A stretch of 64,000 nucleotides of DNA from JACDHG01 sp963811585 (lineage in GTDB: Bacteria > Actinomycetota > Actinomycetes > Propionibacteriales > Nocardioidaceae), in contig CAWERR010000008.1 in the NCBI GenBank assembly GCA_963811585.1, positions 372,001 to 436,000 of the forward strand, written 5' to 3'. This document shows, piece by piece, positions 47,236 through 56,294 of this stretch. The notes beneath the pieces were generated by a model, which saw nothing but the letters and a program-made list of their open reading frames with translations, was not told where the DNA came from and ran no database searches. The position numbers and the translations under genes are program-made. Positions within the stretch are counted from its first letter, which is position 1. The number at the start of each line of letters is the position of its first letter.

Positions 47236-48746
47236 CTCAGGCCATCGACTGGTTCGCCATCGCGGCACCGCTGTGCTTGGTCGGCGGCGCTCTGGTTGCG
47301 CTGCTCGGCGATGCGTTCGTGCCGCGGTGGTCGATGTGGCTGCCTGCGGCGGCATCGATCGGGGCGCTGGGGGCCGCACTCGGGTTCACGCTCGCATTGC
47401 GCGACGAGGCCGGGGATGGGGCGCGGGTCGCCTTCTGTCTGCCGGGCGAGCCGGGCCAACCGGCTGCCTGCTCGTGGGTCGTCGACTCGACGACGACGGT
47501 GTGGTGGATCGTCATCGTGGGTGCGACGGCGCTGGTCGTCCTCATGCTGCGGCAGGGCGTCACCTCAGGCGACATACCGCCGGGGGAGCTGCATTTCCTG
47601 CTGCTGTGCAGTGCAACGGGTGCACTTGTCGTCGCGGCCTCCGGTGACTTGATCACGCTGCTCATCGGGATGGAGACCGTCTCCCTGCCGGCGTTCGCGC
47701 TCGTCGGGCTGCGTCGACGTGACCGGCACGGTGCCGAGGCCGCGCTGAAGTTCTTCATCGCGTCTGTGGTGGCCACGGCCTTCACGCTGCTGGGGATCTC
47801 GATGGTCTACGGCGCCTCAGGCTCGGTAGCAGCTGGGCCGGTCGCTGCCACCGCGGCGGCAGGCGGCGACCTGGCTGCCGTGTTGGCCATGGGGATGGTC
47901 CTGACCGTCATCGGGCTTGCCTTCAAGGTGGCTGCCGTGCCGTTCCAGGCGTGGGTGCCTGACACGTATGTCGGAGCGCCGATCCCTGTCGCTGCCTACC
48001 TTTCCGTCGTCAGCAAGGCGGCTGGTCTTGCCGGGATAGTCGTCGTGCTGTTCCGCTTCTTCGGCCCGCTCGTCGACACCTGGAGCCCCATCGTCGCCGT
48101 CGTCGCGGCAGCCACCATGACTCTTGGCAACCTGGCCGCGCTCCGGCAACGGCACGCGGTCCGGCTGCTGGCCTGGTCGTCCGTCGCGCAGGCCGGCTAC
48201 CTGCTCGTCCCGATCGCGGCCGGCGGCAGCGAGGTCGACGTCGCCGCACTCCAGGCGTACGTCGCGATGTACGCCATCGTCAACCTCAGCGCCTTCGGGG
48301 TAGCGGCAGCCGCCGGAGCATGGGGCGCTGTCACGGTGGACGATTTCACCGGACTGGTGCGGACCCACCCATGGCTGGGTGCCGGTCTGGGGTTTGCACT
48401 GCTGTGTCTCGCTGGCCTGCCACCCGGCGTGGTGGGGCTCGTGGCCAAGGTCGTGATCTTCACTAGCGCGGTCGAGGGAGACCTGATGTGGCTCGCCATC
48501 GTGATGGCAGTCAACGTAGCCATCGGGCTTGTGTACTACCTCCGTTTCCTGGTCGCTCTGCTGCAGCCCGTCCCTGAAGGGTCCGTCGAAGCGGGGGAGG
48601 GTGATGTGCCGTCCGGTGCGGGCGTCGTGGTGGTCCGGCCGCCCGACGTACCCTGGTCGACCGAATTCGCGGTCGGCGTGACCTTGGCCGCGGCAGTGGT
48701 CCTGTCGGTGTTCCCGGGAGTCTTGTTCGGCCCCATCTTTGGCTGA
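47232..48746 (+). CDS. nuoN2: NuoN-like subunit of second complex I cluster
   Basis: This 504-residue ND2-family paralogue has LIGMETVSLPAFALVGLRRR (channel Glu), AFKVAAVPFQAWVPDTYVGA (channel Lys) and SVAQAGYLLVPIA. ATG 47232 overlaps nuoM2 by 4 nt. It is the last gene of the second cluster; the following gene is convergent 23 nt away. As with the other membrane subunits, nothing suggests decay except in nuoH2. Confidence 0.9.
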   Translation: MTQAIDWFAIAAPLCLVGGALVALLGDAFVPRWSMWLPAAASIGALGAALGFTLALRDEAGDGARVAFCLPGEPGQPAACSWVVDSTTTVWWIVIVGATALVVLMLRQGVTSGDIPPGELHFLLLCSATGALVVAASGDLITLLIGMETVSLPAFALVGLRRRDRHGAEAALKFFIASVVATAFTLLGISMVYGASGSVAAGPVAATAAAGGDLAAVLAMGMVLTVIGLAFKVAAVPFQAWVPDTYVGAPIPVAAYLSVVSKAAGLAGIVVVLFRFFGPLVDTWSPIVAVVAAATMTLGNLAALRQRHAVRLLAWSSVAQAGYLLVPIAAGGSEVDVAALQAYVAMYAIVNLSAFGVAAAAGAWGAVTVDDFTGLVRTHPWLGAGLGFALLCLAGLPPGVVGLVAKVVIFTSAVEGDLMWLAIVMAVNVAIGLVYYLRFLVALLQPVPEGSVEAGEGDVPSGAGVVVVRPPDVPWSTEFAVGVTLAAAVVLSVFPGVLFGPIFG

Positions 48747-48769
48747 GTGGACGGGTGGTGTGAGCCGCC

Positions 48770-49714
48770 CTACGGGGCGTCGAGGAGGACGCGGCGCAGG
48801 ATCCAGATCTGTCCCTTCATGTCGTCGGGGCAGCTTCCACTGAGCCATGCGACCGCCAGCTTGGGCGAGTCAGTTGCCATGAATGGGCTGTCGATCAGAG
48901 ACGGTCGCCAGGTCGCGCTATCCCCGGCTTCGCACCCGTAGCCGCCATCGACGTCGATCCGGAGCTCGCCGTCCTCCAACGAGTACCGACCCTCTTCGCC
49001 TGGCTCGACGTCGAGCAAGGCCAGACCCTCCGGGTCTGCGACGAACGAACCGTCGCGCCCGAAGCGCCAGACCAAGATGTCGACCGCGCTCTGGTCGCCG
49101 AAGGCCTGCTCAAGCACCCAGACGCCGCCCACCAGATCCTGTAGGCGAGGCACCAGCTGGGGCGAACACCTGACCGCGAGGTACTCCAGGAAGCTCTGAT
49201 CCGCTCCAGTCGGCAGCGGGATCTCTTGCTCGCGTTGACCCTCAGGAGTGCGTACGGTCAGGCGCAGCGACCCCAACGTCCGGGGTGATTCGTAGGCGCA
49301 GCCCGCCGGCGCCGCGAACCGCACAGACCTCCAGACACCGGGCAGCAACGTGGCCTGCTCGACCGCCTCCAGATCACTGTCGATGTTGTCGAAGCGCAAC
49401 CCGCTGACCTTGACGGTCTCGTCACCGCCGTTGTGCAGCAGGACCGCGAATGCTGGCCCGGTCACGTCTGGCAATGACACCTGCTCGATGACGCCGGCGA
49501 TCACCGTCGGCTCAGATGCTGGCGGGTCTGCATCGTCACCCACCACTGCAGCGCCAACAAGCCCGCCGATCAGCAACCCAGCGGCAAGCCCCACCGACAG
49601 CATGAAGAGCCTGGATCGGCTGAGCCGCCAGGGCGACCCTGCCGGTTCTTTTGGCTCCGGCGGCTCGAAGGACACCTCCTCGTGGCGCCCGGCATCTGGG
49701 TTCCATCCGCTCAC
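48770..49714 (-). CDS. Membrane-anchored extracellular protein of unknown family
   Basis: This 314-residue protein has a cytoplasmic N-terminus of about 33 residues, a single hydrophobic helix at about residues 34-60 (LFMLSVGLAAGLLIGGLVGA), and a large extracytoplasmic part. Within it, residues 70-165 look like a beta-rich domain with HNGGDETVKVSGL, and residues 185-314 contain VGGVWVLEQAFG, DILVWRFGRDGSF and GRYSLEDGELRID, which resembles a lipocalin-like or META-type beta barrel. Four Cys may form disulfides. It is convergent with nuoN2. Function is unknown. Confidence 0.6.
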   Translation of the reverse strand: MSGWNPDAGRHEEVSFEPPEPKEPAGSPWRLSRSRLFMLSVGLAAGLLIGGLVGAAVVGDDADPPASEPTVIAGVIEQVSLPDVTGPAFAVLLHNGGDETVKVSGLRFDNIDSDLEAVEQATLLPGVWRSVRFAAPAGCAYESPRTLGSLRLTVRTPEGQREQEIPLPTGADQSFLEYLAVRCSPQLVPRLQDLVGGVWVLEQAFGDQSAVDILVWRFGRDGSFVADPEGLALLDVEPGEEGRYSLEDGELRIDVDGGYGCEAGDSATWRPSLIDSPFMATDSPKLAVAWLSGSCPDDMKGQIWILRRVLLDAP

Positions 49715-49907
49715 ACGCTCAGCGTAATCCCGAGGACCCGATCACTCCCGCCCATCGAAATCCCGACAAGCTGGCCTTGAGCTCGGCCACCGTCGTCCCC
49801 TGCACAGATGGCGTTCTCGTGAGCGGAGTCTAGGGCTCGGCCACGCCCACCGGCGGCATCTTTTGTGAAACCCAACCGTCAAGCCCCCGTGGCGCACCCC
49901 GTGCAGG

Positions 49908-50402
49908 TCAGCGGTAATTCGTGAACTGCACGGCGAAGTCGTAGTCCTGGGCTTTGACGAGGGCGATGACGTCCTGGAGGTCATCACGCTTCTTGCTCGT
50001 CACGCGCAGTTCGTCACCCTGCACCTGCACCTTGACACCCTTGGGGCCTTCGTCGCGGATCAGCTTGGAGACCTTCTTTGCCTGCTCCTGGCTGATGCCC
50101 TCCTTCAGGTCGATGTCGATCTTGACGTCCTTGCCCGACGACCGGGGCTCGCCGATCTCGAGGATCTTGAGCGACTGGTGCCGCTTGATCAGCTTCTCCT
50201 TCAGCACCTCGACGGCCGCCTTGGCCCGCTCGTCGGCGTTCGCGGTGACCAGGATCGAGGCTTCCCCATGCCACTCCACGTGGGCGCCGGTGTTCTTGAA
50301 GTCGAATCGTTGGGAGAGTTCCTTGGCCGTCTGGTTCACCGCATTGTCGACCTCTTGACGGTCGAGTTTGCTCACGATGTCGAATGACGAGTCGCCTGCC
50401 AT
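49908..50402 (-). CDS. YajQ family nucleotide-binding protein
   Basis: This 164-residue protein matches the YajQ family (two RNP-like folds): SSFDIVSKLDRQEVDNAVNQ at the start, KNTGAHVEWHG, and GPKGVKVQVQGDELRVTSKK near the C-terminus. Family members bind nucleic acids or cyclic di-GMP; which one applies here is not known. The ATG at 50402 gives the standard N-terminus, and the open frame extends 11 codons further. It is monocistronic, divergent from tRNA-Tyr. Confidence 0.9.
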   Translation of the reverse strand: MAGDSSFDIVSKLDRQEVDNAVNQTAKELSQRFDFKNTGAHVEWHGEASILVTANADERAKAAVEVLKEKLIKRHQSLKILEIGEPRSSGKDVKIDIDLKEGISQEQAKKVSKLIRDEGPKGVKVQVQGDELRVTSKKRDDLQDVIALVKAQDYDFAVQFTNYR

Positions 50403-50541
50403 GACGTGGTCCCTCCTTGTCGCGTGCGCCATCACCGGGCGCTGTGTTGCTCAGCCTAGGGTGTGCAGACGCGTCCCAGCAGGTGGGCTATCGTGGTCGC
50501 TCGCCGTACCGCCCCGGCCAGCCGGGGCCCGCGGTATTCAT

Positions 50542-50627
<86 letters not shown>

Positions 50628-50660
50628 TCGGCGCCCGGTCCCCCGAGGAGCGGGCGCCGA
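50628..50660 (+). terminator. Terminator hairpin after tRNA-Tyr
   Basis: Perfect 10-bp stem TCGGCGCCCG / CGGGCGCCGA with a 13-nt loop, starting at the base after the encoded CCA of tRNA-Tyr. No T run follows. Position and stem strength support termination of the tRNA transcript. Confidence 0.75.
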
Positions 50661-50684
50661 CTTACCTCGTCCCCGCCTTCCCGA

Positions 50685-50730
50685 AGTGGCCGACTTCGTG
50701 ACGGACTGAGCACTCCTGAGGTCGGCCACT
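50685..50730. repeat. Fourth copy of the AGTGGCCGAC / GTCGGCCACT palindrome
   Basis: Arms at 50685-50694 and 50721-50730 are identical to those in the tandem array at 4458-4679, and the spacer is again exactly 26 nt although its sequence differs (only TTCG at the start and GAG at the end are shared). The copy lies between tRNA-Tyr and the end of the convergent LLM-class gene. Confidence 0.88.
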
Positions 50731-50735
50731 GGGGC

Positions 50736-51554
50736 TCATCCGGCGTTGACCGCGTCGCGCCACGCCAGCAGGTCGCGCAGTCGCGCCAGGTCGTAATCAG
50801 GCCCGCTTGCGCTGATCGTGAACAGCCTGGTGCCGACGTCATACAGCTCCTCTGCCCGACTTGCCACGTCCACGATGCCCGGGATGCTGGCCGACCTCTC
50901 GATCTCCCCGGCGTCGCGGCCCCTCTTGGCGCACCACCCGTCGAGAACCGCGTGCTTGTGTGCAATGGCCTCACCGTCGCCGAACCCGTGCCAGATGTCG
51001 GCGTACTGAGCCACGAAGCGCAGCGTCTTCTTCTCTCCTCCGCCCCCGATCATGACCGGGAGGTCTCGAGTGGGCGCAGGGTTGAGCAGGCCCAGTCGCT
51101 TCTTGATCCGCGGCAGCGACTCACCCAAATCGTCGAGTCGGCTGCCGGCGGTGCCGAACTCGTACCCGTAGCTGTCGTAGTCCTTCTCGAACCACCCGGA
51201 GCCGATCCCCAAGATCAGTCGGCCGCCGCTGACGTGATCGACGGTCCGGGCCATGTCGGCGAGCAGCTCGGGGTTGCGGTAGCTGTTGCACGTCACCAGC
51301 GCACCGATCTCGACACGCTCGGTTGCCTCGGCCCAGGCGCCGAGCATGGTCCAGCACTCGAAGTGCAGGCCCTCGGGCTCGCCGCGCAACGGAAAGAAGT
51401 GGTCCCAGTTGAAGATGATGTCGACGCCGATCTCCTCGGCTTCGGCGACGGTCCGTCGGATGGCGGCGTAGTGGGCGTGCTGTTGCTGCAGCTGGAGTGC
51501 CACGCGAGCCGGTCGAGCGGCGTAAGGACGACCGCCGGAGAAATCGGAACTCAT
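50736..51554 (-). CDS. LLM class F420-dependent oxidoreductase
   Basis: This 272-residue TIM-barrel protein of the bacterial luciferase-like family has IIFNWDHFFP near the start, VEIGALVTCNSYRNPELLA and the family signature VSGGRLILGIGSGWFEKDY, then LPVMIGGGGEKKTLR. The pattern fits F420-dependent enzymes of actinobacteria. The substrate is unknown. The ATG at 51554 gives a normal N-terminus. The open frame continues upstream across the tRNA genes, which is not coding. Confidence 0.85.
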   Translation of the reverse strand: MSSDFSGGRPYAARPARVALQLQQQHAHYAAIRRTVAEAEEIGVDIIFNWDHFFPLRGEPEGLHFECWTMLGAWAEATERVEIGALVTCNSYRNPELLADMARTVDHVSGGRLILGIGSGWFEKDYDSYGYEFGTAGSRLDDLGESLPRIKKRLGLLNPAPTRDLPVMIGGGGEKKTLRFVAQYADIWHGFGDGEAIAHKHAVLDGWCAKRGRDAGEIERSASIPGIVDVASRAEELYDVGTRLFTISASGPDYDLARLRDLLAWRDAVNAG

Positions 51555-51667
51555 ACCCTCGACGCTAGTCTTGGCCGCCAAGCGTGACCGGCGCGAGAAC
51601 GGTGCCTGGGAGCGCGAGGCTCGATTACCGCTCCGCTGCTGCTGCTGTGTATTCTCATACGTCGCTT

Positions 51668-51740
51668 GCCCCTTTAGCTCAGTCGGTAGAGCGTCTCCAT
51701 GGTAAGGAGAAGGTCTACGGTTCGATTCCGTAAAGGGGCT
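51668..51740 (+). tRNA. tRNA-Thr (anticodon GGT)
   Basis: The 73-nt tRNA has acceptor stem GCCCCTT / AAGGGGC, D-arm AGCTCAGTCGGTAGAGC, anticodon stem TCTCC / GGAGA with loop ATGGTAA giving anticodon GGT, and T-arm TACGGTTCGATTCCGTA. The CCA end is not encoded. It precedes tRNA-Met by 51 nt. Confidence 0.95.
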
Positions 51741-51791
51741 CTGGAATCGGTAGCTCACCTGACGTGTTTCAGGTGGGGGCCCGAGACCGGC

Positions 51792-51868
51792 GGCGGGGTA
51801 GCTCAGGTGGTCAGAGCACACGGCTCATAATCGTGGTGTCGCGGGTTCGAGTCCCGCCCCCGCTACCA
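51792..51868 (+). tRNA. tRNA-Met (anticodon CAT, elongator type)
   Basis: The 77-nt tRNA has acceptor stem GGCGGGG / CCCCGCT with a G-T pair at position 1-72, D-arm GTAGCTCAGGTGGTCAGAGC, anticodon loop CTCATAA giving CAT, and T-arm GCGGGTTCGAGTCCCGC. The 3' CCA is encoded. The arrangement tRNA-Thr, tRNA-Met, rpmG is common in actinobacteria. The anticodon stem lacks the three G-C pairs of initiator tRNA. Confidence 0.93.
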
Positions 51869-51950
51869 GCACCGCCGAGCACCCGTACGACGCTAGGCAC
51901 CACCGAGCACCACCAGCACAACCGCCGCAACACAACAGAGCGAGGCATCC

Positions 51951-52121
51951 GTGGCCAGCAAGAGCAGCGACATCCGCCCCAAGATCACAATGGCGTGCAC
52001 CGAGTGCAAAGAGCGCAACTACATCACGCGCAAGAACCGGCGAAACGACCCCGACCGGCTCGAGCTGAAGAAGTACTGCCCTCGTTGCCGCACCCATCGG
52101 GCCCACCGAGAGACCCGCTGA
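51951..52121 (+). CDS. rpmG: 50S ribosomal protein L33
   Basis: This 56-residue protein starts at GTG 51951 with ASKSSDIRPKITMACTECK and ends HRETR. The Cys pairs CTEC (16-19) and CPRC (around 45-48) make the zinc-ribbon L33 form. It is small and basic, as expected. The neighbourhood (tRNA-Met, rpmG, Had dehydratases, murB, secE, nusG) is the usual actinobacterial order. Confidence 0.93.
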   Translation: MASKSSDIRPKITMACTECKERNYITRKNRRNDPDRLELKKYCPRCRTHRAHRETR

Positions 52122-52193
52122 TCCCAACGACTCGTCCGACCGGCGGCGCCGCTCAGACCCGCCGCACGTGGTCGCACGATCGTGGGAGACCGC

Positions 52194-52607
52194 ATGCCGC
52201 TAGACCCAAGCCTCGCTGGCCGCACGTTCGCTCCGACGCCGGCATACTCCGTGAGCCGAGAGAAGATCGCCGAGTTCACCGCGGCGATCGGCGCCGACCC
52301 CATCGACGGCGGCGACACCGCCCCGCTGACCTTCCCCATCGTCATCGCGTTCAGCGCCATGACCGCGTTGATGACCGATCCTGACGTCGGGATAGAGCTC
52401 CACAACATCGTCCATGGCGACCAGAGGTTCGAGCAGACCCGTCCCATCAGGGCTGGGGACGAGCTGACGGCAACGCTTACCGTCGACACCCTCCGAGCCG
52501 CTGCCGGCATGGACATGATCGGCACCCGCACCGAGATCGCGACGGCCGACGGAGAGCCAGTCGCCACCGCGTTCGCAACCCTCGTCCACCGTGCCGGTGA
52601 GTCATGA
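52194..52607 (+). CDS. FAS1-like / HadA-type MaoC dehydratase subunit
   Basis: This 137-residue hot-dog-fold protein begins DPSLAGRTFAPTPAYSVSREK and contains IELHNIVHGDQRFEQTRPI, a pattern of the N-terminal MaoC (FAS1-like) domain found in HadA. It likely pairs with the next gene product, which carries the catalytic Asp/His motif, to make a (3R)-hydroxyacyl dehydratase. Mycobacterial HadAB act on mycolic acids, but the same gene pair beside rpmG exists in actinobacteria without mycolates, so the substrate is open. The genes overlap by 4 nt. Confidence 0.8.
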   Translation: MPLDPSLAGRTFAPTPAYSVSREKIAEFTAAIGADPIDGGDTAPLTFPIVIAFSAMTALMTDPDVGIELHNIVHGDQRFEQTRPIRAGDELTATLTVDTLRAAAGMDMIGTRTEIATADGEPVATAFATLVHRAGES

Positions 52608-53005
52608 GCTGGGAAGCCGGCCAGGTGCTCGACCAGCAGACGTACGTCGTCACCCGAGGTGACCTCGTCCGGTACGCCGGCGCCTCCGGCGACTTCAACC
52701 CGATCCACTGGAGCGACCGCGTCGCCACGTCAGTCGGGTTGCCGGGAGTGATCGCACACGGCATGTACACGCTTGCCCTCGCAGGTCGCGCGGTGACTAC
52801 GTGGGTCGATGATCCAGCCAGAGTCATAACGCTGGGAGCACGCTTCACCAAGCCCGTGCCAGTGCCCGACGACGACGCCGGCACCGAGGTGTCTGTCGCC
52901 GGCTTCGTCAAGAGCGTCGACGACGGCATCGCGACCTTCGATCTCACCGTGACGAACGCCGACCAGAAGGTTCTCGGGATGGCCAAGGCAACGGTTCGGT
53001 GCTGA
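52604..53005 (+). CDS. HadB-type MaoC dehydratase, catalytic subunit
   Basis: This 133-residue hot-dog protein has YAGASGDFNPIHWSD, the R-hydratase motif with Asp and His as the likely catalytic pair, then GVIAHGMYTLALAGRAVTTW. It dehydrates (3R)-hydroxyacyl-thioesters with its partner upstream. It overlaps the HadA-type gene by 4 nt and murB by 7 nt, so three genes are probably cotranscribed. Confidence 0.85.
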   Translation: MSWEAGQVLDQQTYVVTRGDLVRYAGASGDFNPIHWSDRVATSVGLPGVIAHGMYTLALAGRAVTTWVDDPARVITLGARFTKPVPVPDDDAGTEVSVAGFVKSVDDGIATFDLTVTNADQKVLGMAKATVRC

Positions 53006-54027
53006 GCCGTCCCGGCGAGCGGCTGGCCCACTGGACCACGTTGCGGCTCGGCGGCCCGGCGGCGAGCTTTGTCGACGCCACCAGCCGTGACGAGCTCTAC
53101 GAGGCGGTTGCCGCCGCCGACAGTCGTGACGAGCGTGTCCTGGTGCTTGGCGGGGGCAGCAACCTCGTCATCGCCGACGCGGGCTTCGACGGGTTAGTCG
53201 CGCGGGTTGCCACCGCCGGCGTCCAGGTTGGGGGAGACGCCTGCGGAGGCGTCGAGGTCATCGTCGACGCGGGCGAGAACTGGGACGCGTTCGTGACCCG
53301 TGCGGTGCAGGAGGACTGGATCGGTGTAGAGGCGCTGGCCGGCATACCTGGAACCGTGGGAGCGGTGCCGATCCAGAATGTCGGCGCCTACGGCCAGGAA
53401 GTGGCCGAGACGATCGCCTCTGTGCATGTCTTCGACCGGGTTGAGCGGCGTCCTCGCACCTTCTTCGCGGCTGACTGTGGATTCGGATACCGCACGAGCG
53501 TGTTCAAGCAAGACCCGGACCGGTACGTCGTCGGCACGGTCACGTTCCAGTTCCGCCCCGGCTCGCTCGGCGCCCCGATCCGGTACGCCGAGCTTGCCCG
53601 CACCCTTGGCGTGGAGGTGGGGCAGCGGGCCACCTCGGCCGACGTACGCGAAGCCGTCCTCGGGCTGCGTCGCCGCAAGGGGATGGTGCTCGACGAGAGC
53701 GACCACGACACGTGGAGCACGGGATCCTTCTTCACCAACCCCTTCGTGAGTCCTCAGCAGCTCCCCGACGCCGCGCCGTCGTGGGAGCAGCCGGACGGCA
53801 CCGTGAAGACGAGCGCTGCCTGGCTGATCGAGCACAGCGGGTTCGCCAAGGGCCATGGCAAGGGCAACGTCCGCGTGTCGTCCAAGCACACGCTGGCCCT
53901 GACGAACCGGGGCGGCGGCTCGACAGACGCCGTGGTGGCGCTGGCGCGTGAGCTCCGTGACGGCGTTCGAGCGAGGTTCGGTATCGACCTGCACCCCGAG
54001 CCGGTGCTCGTCGGCTGCGAGCTCTAA
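52999..54027 (+). CDS. murB: UDP-N-acetylenolpyruvoylglucosamine reductase MurB
   Basis: This 342-residue FAD enzyme reduces enolpyruvyl-UDP-GlcNAc to UDP-MurNAc in peptidoglycan synthesis. FAD-binding motifs are VLVLGGGSNLVIAD and AGIPGTVGAVPIQNVGAYGQE. Substrate residues are in DCGFGYRTSVFK and SFFTNPFV, where the Ser is the proton donor; HSGFAKGHGKGNVRVSSKH is the C-terminal signature. The GTG start gives RLAHWTTLRLGGPAA, the usual start. No indel was found, unlike many genes after it. Confidence 0.93.
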   Translation: MLSRPGERLAHWTTLRLGGPAASFVDATSRDELYEAVAAADSRDERVLVLGGGSNLVIADAGFDGLVARVATAGVQVGGDACGGVEVIVDAGENWDAFVTRAVQEDWIGVEALAGIPGTVGAVPIQNVGAYGQEVAETIASVHVFDRVERRPRTFFAADCGFGYRTSVFKQDPDRYVVGTVTFQFRPGSLGAPIRYAELARTLGVEVGQRATSADVREAVLGLRRRKGMVLDESDHDTWSTGSFFTNPFVSPQQLPDAAPSWEQPDGTVKTSAAWLIEHSGFAKGHGKGNVRVSSKHTLALTNRGGGSTDAVVALARELRDGVRARFGIDLHPEPVLVGCEL

Positions 54028-54041
54028 CCAAACCCGTCCGG

Positions 54042-55073
54042 TCAGGCCGACAGCCATGCGTCGACGTCTGCCAGCAACCCCTGTCGTACGTCGGAGGGCG
54101 CCGCCGAACCGCGCACCGACATTCGCGCCAGCTCCGCGAGCTCGGCGTCCGTGAACCCGTGGACGTGGCGCGCCGACTCGTACTGGTCGAGCAGCCGCGA
54201 GCCGAACAACAGCGGGTCGTCGGCGCCGAGCGCGATCGGCACGCCGGCCTCGAACAAGGCGCGCACCGGCACCGCTTCCGCCGTCGGATAGACGCCGAGC
54301 GCGACGTTTGACGCGGGACAGATCTCGAGGGTGATCCCGGCGTCCGCCAGGTGCGCCACGAGTTGTGGGTCCTCGACAGACCGCACGCCGTGGCCGATGC
54401 GTACGGCGCCGAGCCCGTCGAGGCACGACCACACGCTGTCGGGTCCAGACAGCTCGCCGCCGTGAGGCGTCGCCAGCAACCCGGCGCGGTCGGCGATCTC
54501 GAAGGCCTTCGCAAAGGCCAGAGCCTCACCCCGGCGTTCGTCGTTCGACAGGCCGAACCCGACGACACCTCGGCCGGCGTACTGCGCCGCCAGCCTGGCA
54601 AGCGTCCGCGCGTCGAGCGGGTGCCGAGTCCGGTTCGCCGCGATCACGATCGCGACATGAACTCCCGTGGCTTGTCTGGCTGCCGCTGCTGCATCGAGGA
54701 CAAGCTCCGTGAACGCGGTGATCCCGCCGAACCCAGCGGCATACCCGCTCGGGTCGACCTGGATCTCGAGCCAGCGAGACCCCTCAGCGGCTTCGTCCTC
54801 GGCCGCCTCGCGCAGCAGCCGTCGCACCGCTGTCTCGGTCCGCAGCACCGACCGGGCGATGTCGTACAGACGCTGGAACCGGAACCAGCCCTTCTCGTCG
54901 GCCGCAGACAGTTTCGGCGGCCAGTCGTCCGTGAGCGCATCAGGCAGGACGACCCCCGGCTCCTCGGCGAGCTCCACCACAGTCGCATGCCGCATGGACC
55001 CCGTGAAGTGAAGGTGGAGATGGGCCTTCGGAAGACTGGCGAGTGGTTTGAGGGTCGGCGGTCGGGTGGTCAC
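54042..55073 (-). CDS. add: Adenosine deaminase
   Basis: This 343-residue metal-dependent deaminase has the zinc motif KAHLHLHFTGSM at residues 16-27 with HLH, a middle zinc-binding His in the HGGELSG region, the catalytic GHGVRS with His, and ADDPLLF with the metal Asp. The N-terminus is normal. The order with murB, add, aspC and secE matches other actinobacteria. Family members also include AMP and adenine deaminases; the length and motifs favour adenosine. GTG start. It ends 15 nt after convergent murB. Confidence 0.88.
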   Translation of the reverse strand: MTTRPPTLKPLASLPKAHLHLHFTGSMRHATVVELAEEPGVVLPDALTDDWPPKLSAADEKGWFRFQRLYDIARSVLRTETAVRRLLREAAEDEAAEGSRWLEIQVDPSGYAAGFGGITAFTELVLDAAAAARQATGVHVAIVIAANRTRHPLDARTLARLAAQYAGRGVVGFGLSNDERRGEALAFAKAFEIADRAGLLATPHGGELSGPDSVWSCLDGLGAVRIGHGVRSVEDPQLVAHLADAGITLEICPASNVALGVYPTAEAVPVRALFEAGVPIALGADDPLLFGSRLLDQYESARHVHGFTDAELAELARMSVRGSAAPSDVRQGLLADVDAWLSA

Positions 55074-55076
55074 GCG

Positions 55077-56294
55077 TCAGGCGAGCAACCGCTGGATTCG
55101 GCCGACACCTTCGGCGAGATCGTCGTCGCCAAGGGCGTAGGACAGCCGTAGGTAGCCAGGAGCTGCCGAACGCCTCGCCTGGAACGACTGCGACCTCGGC
55201 CTGCTCAAGAATGATCTCGGCGAGCTCGCCGGACGACGACGCGGTCCGGCCACCGATGTCTCGCCCAAGGGCGCCCGCAACCGACGGGAACGCATAGAAC
55301 GCTCCCTGCGGCTCGGGGCAGGTGAAGCCGTTGACGTCGTTCAGCATCGCACCATGGTGTGCCGCCGCCGGTCGAAGGCCGTGCGCATTTCTCGACAGCA
55401 CTCAGGTCGCCGGCCACGGCCGCGATCGCGGCACGCTGCGCCACGTTGGAGACGTTGGAGGTCGCGTGCGACTGCAGGTTGGTGGCGGCCTTGATGACGT
55501 CGGGCGGCCCGATCATCCAACCCACTCGCCAACCGGTCATGGCGTACGTCTTCGCTACTCCGTTGACCACCACGGCTGTGTCGGCGAGCTCTGGCACCTC
55601 GACCACGATGGAGCTGTGGCGGGCATCGCCGTACGTCAGGTGCTCGTATATCTCGTCCGTGACGACCCAGATGCCGTTGTCGTGCGCCCAGCGGCCGATC
55701 TCGCGCACCTGCTCGGGCGGGAAGACGGCGCCGGTGGGGTTCGACGGTGAGCAGAAAAGGAGTGCCTTCGTCGCGGCGTCCGAGCAGCCTCGAGCTGCTC
55801 CACCGTGACCAGGTAGCCCTGGTTCTCGTCGGCGAACACGTCGACCGGGACACCGCCGGCGAGCTTGATCGCCTCGGGGTATGTCGTCCAGTACGGCGCC
55901 GGCAGCAACACCTGGTCGCCAGGATCGAGCAGCGTGGCGAACGTCTCGTACACCGCCTGCTTGCCGCCATTGGTCACCAGGACCTGGCTCGCTTCGACCT
56001 GGAATCCGGAGTCGCGCGCGGTCTTGGTGGCGATGGCCCGCTTCAGATCGGGCAGCCCGCCCGCCGGGGTGTAGCGGTGGTTGGCCGGGTCCTTCGCGGC
56101 CGCGATCGCGGCATCGACGATGTAGTCGGGGGTCGGGAAGTCGGGCTCACCGGCGCCAAAGCCGATGACCGGGCGGCCCGACGCCTTGAGTGCCTTGGCC
56201 TTGGCGTCGACGGCGAGCGTGGCAGACTCGGCAATGCTCCCGATCCGCTGCGACACGCGTCGGGGCCCCGCGGGACACTGGCGTGTTCAGTCAT
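55077..56294 (-). pseudogene. aspC: Aspartate aminotransferase family protein, frameshifted
   Basis: A fold-type I PLP aminotransferase is recognisable, but its parts lie in different frames. ATG 56294 gives MTEHASVPRGP; a shift near 56265 continues as SQRIGSIAESATLAVDAKAK, GFGAGEPDFPTPDYIV and TNGGKQAVYETF. A shift near 55770 leads to LLFCSPSNPTGAVF and ends up with NGVAKTYAMTGWRVGW, which holds the PLP lysine. Shifts near 55390, 55345 and 55170 complete the C-terminus with YLRLSYALGDDDLAEG. At least five indels are required. The order next to secE is conserved in actinobacteria, so sequence error is likely. Confidence 0.85.
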
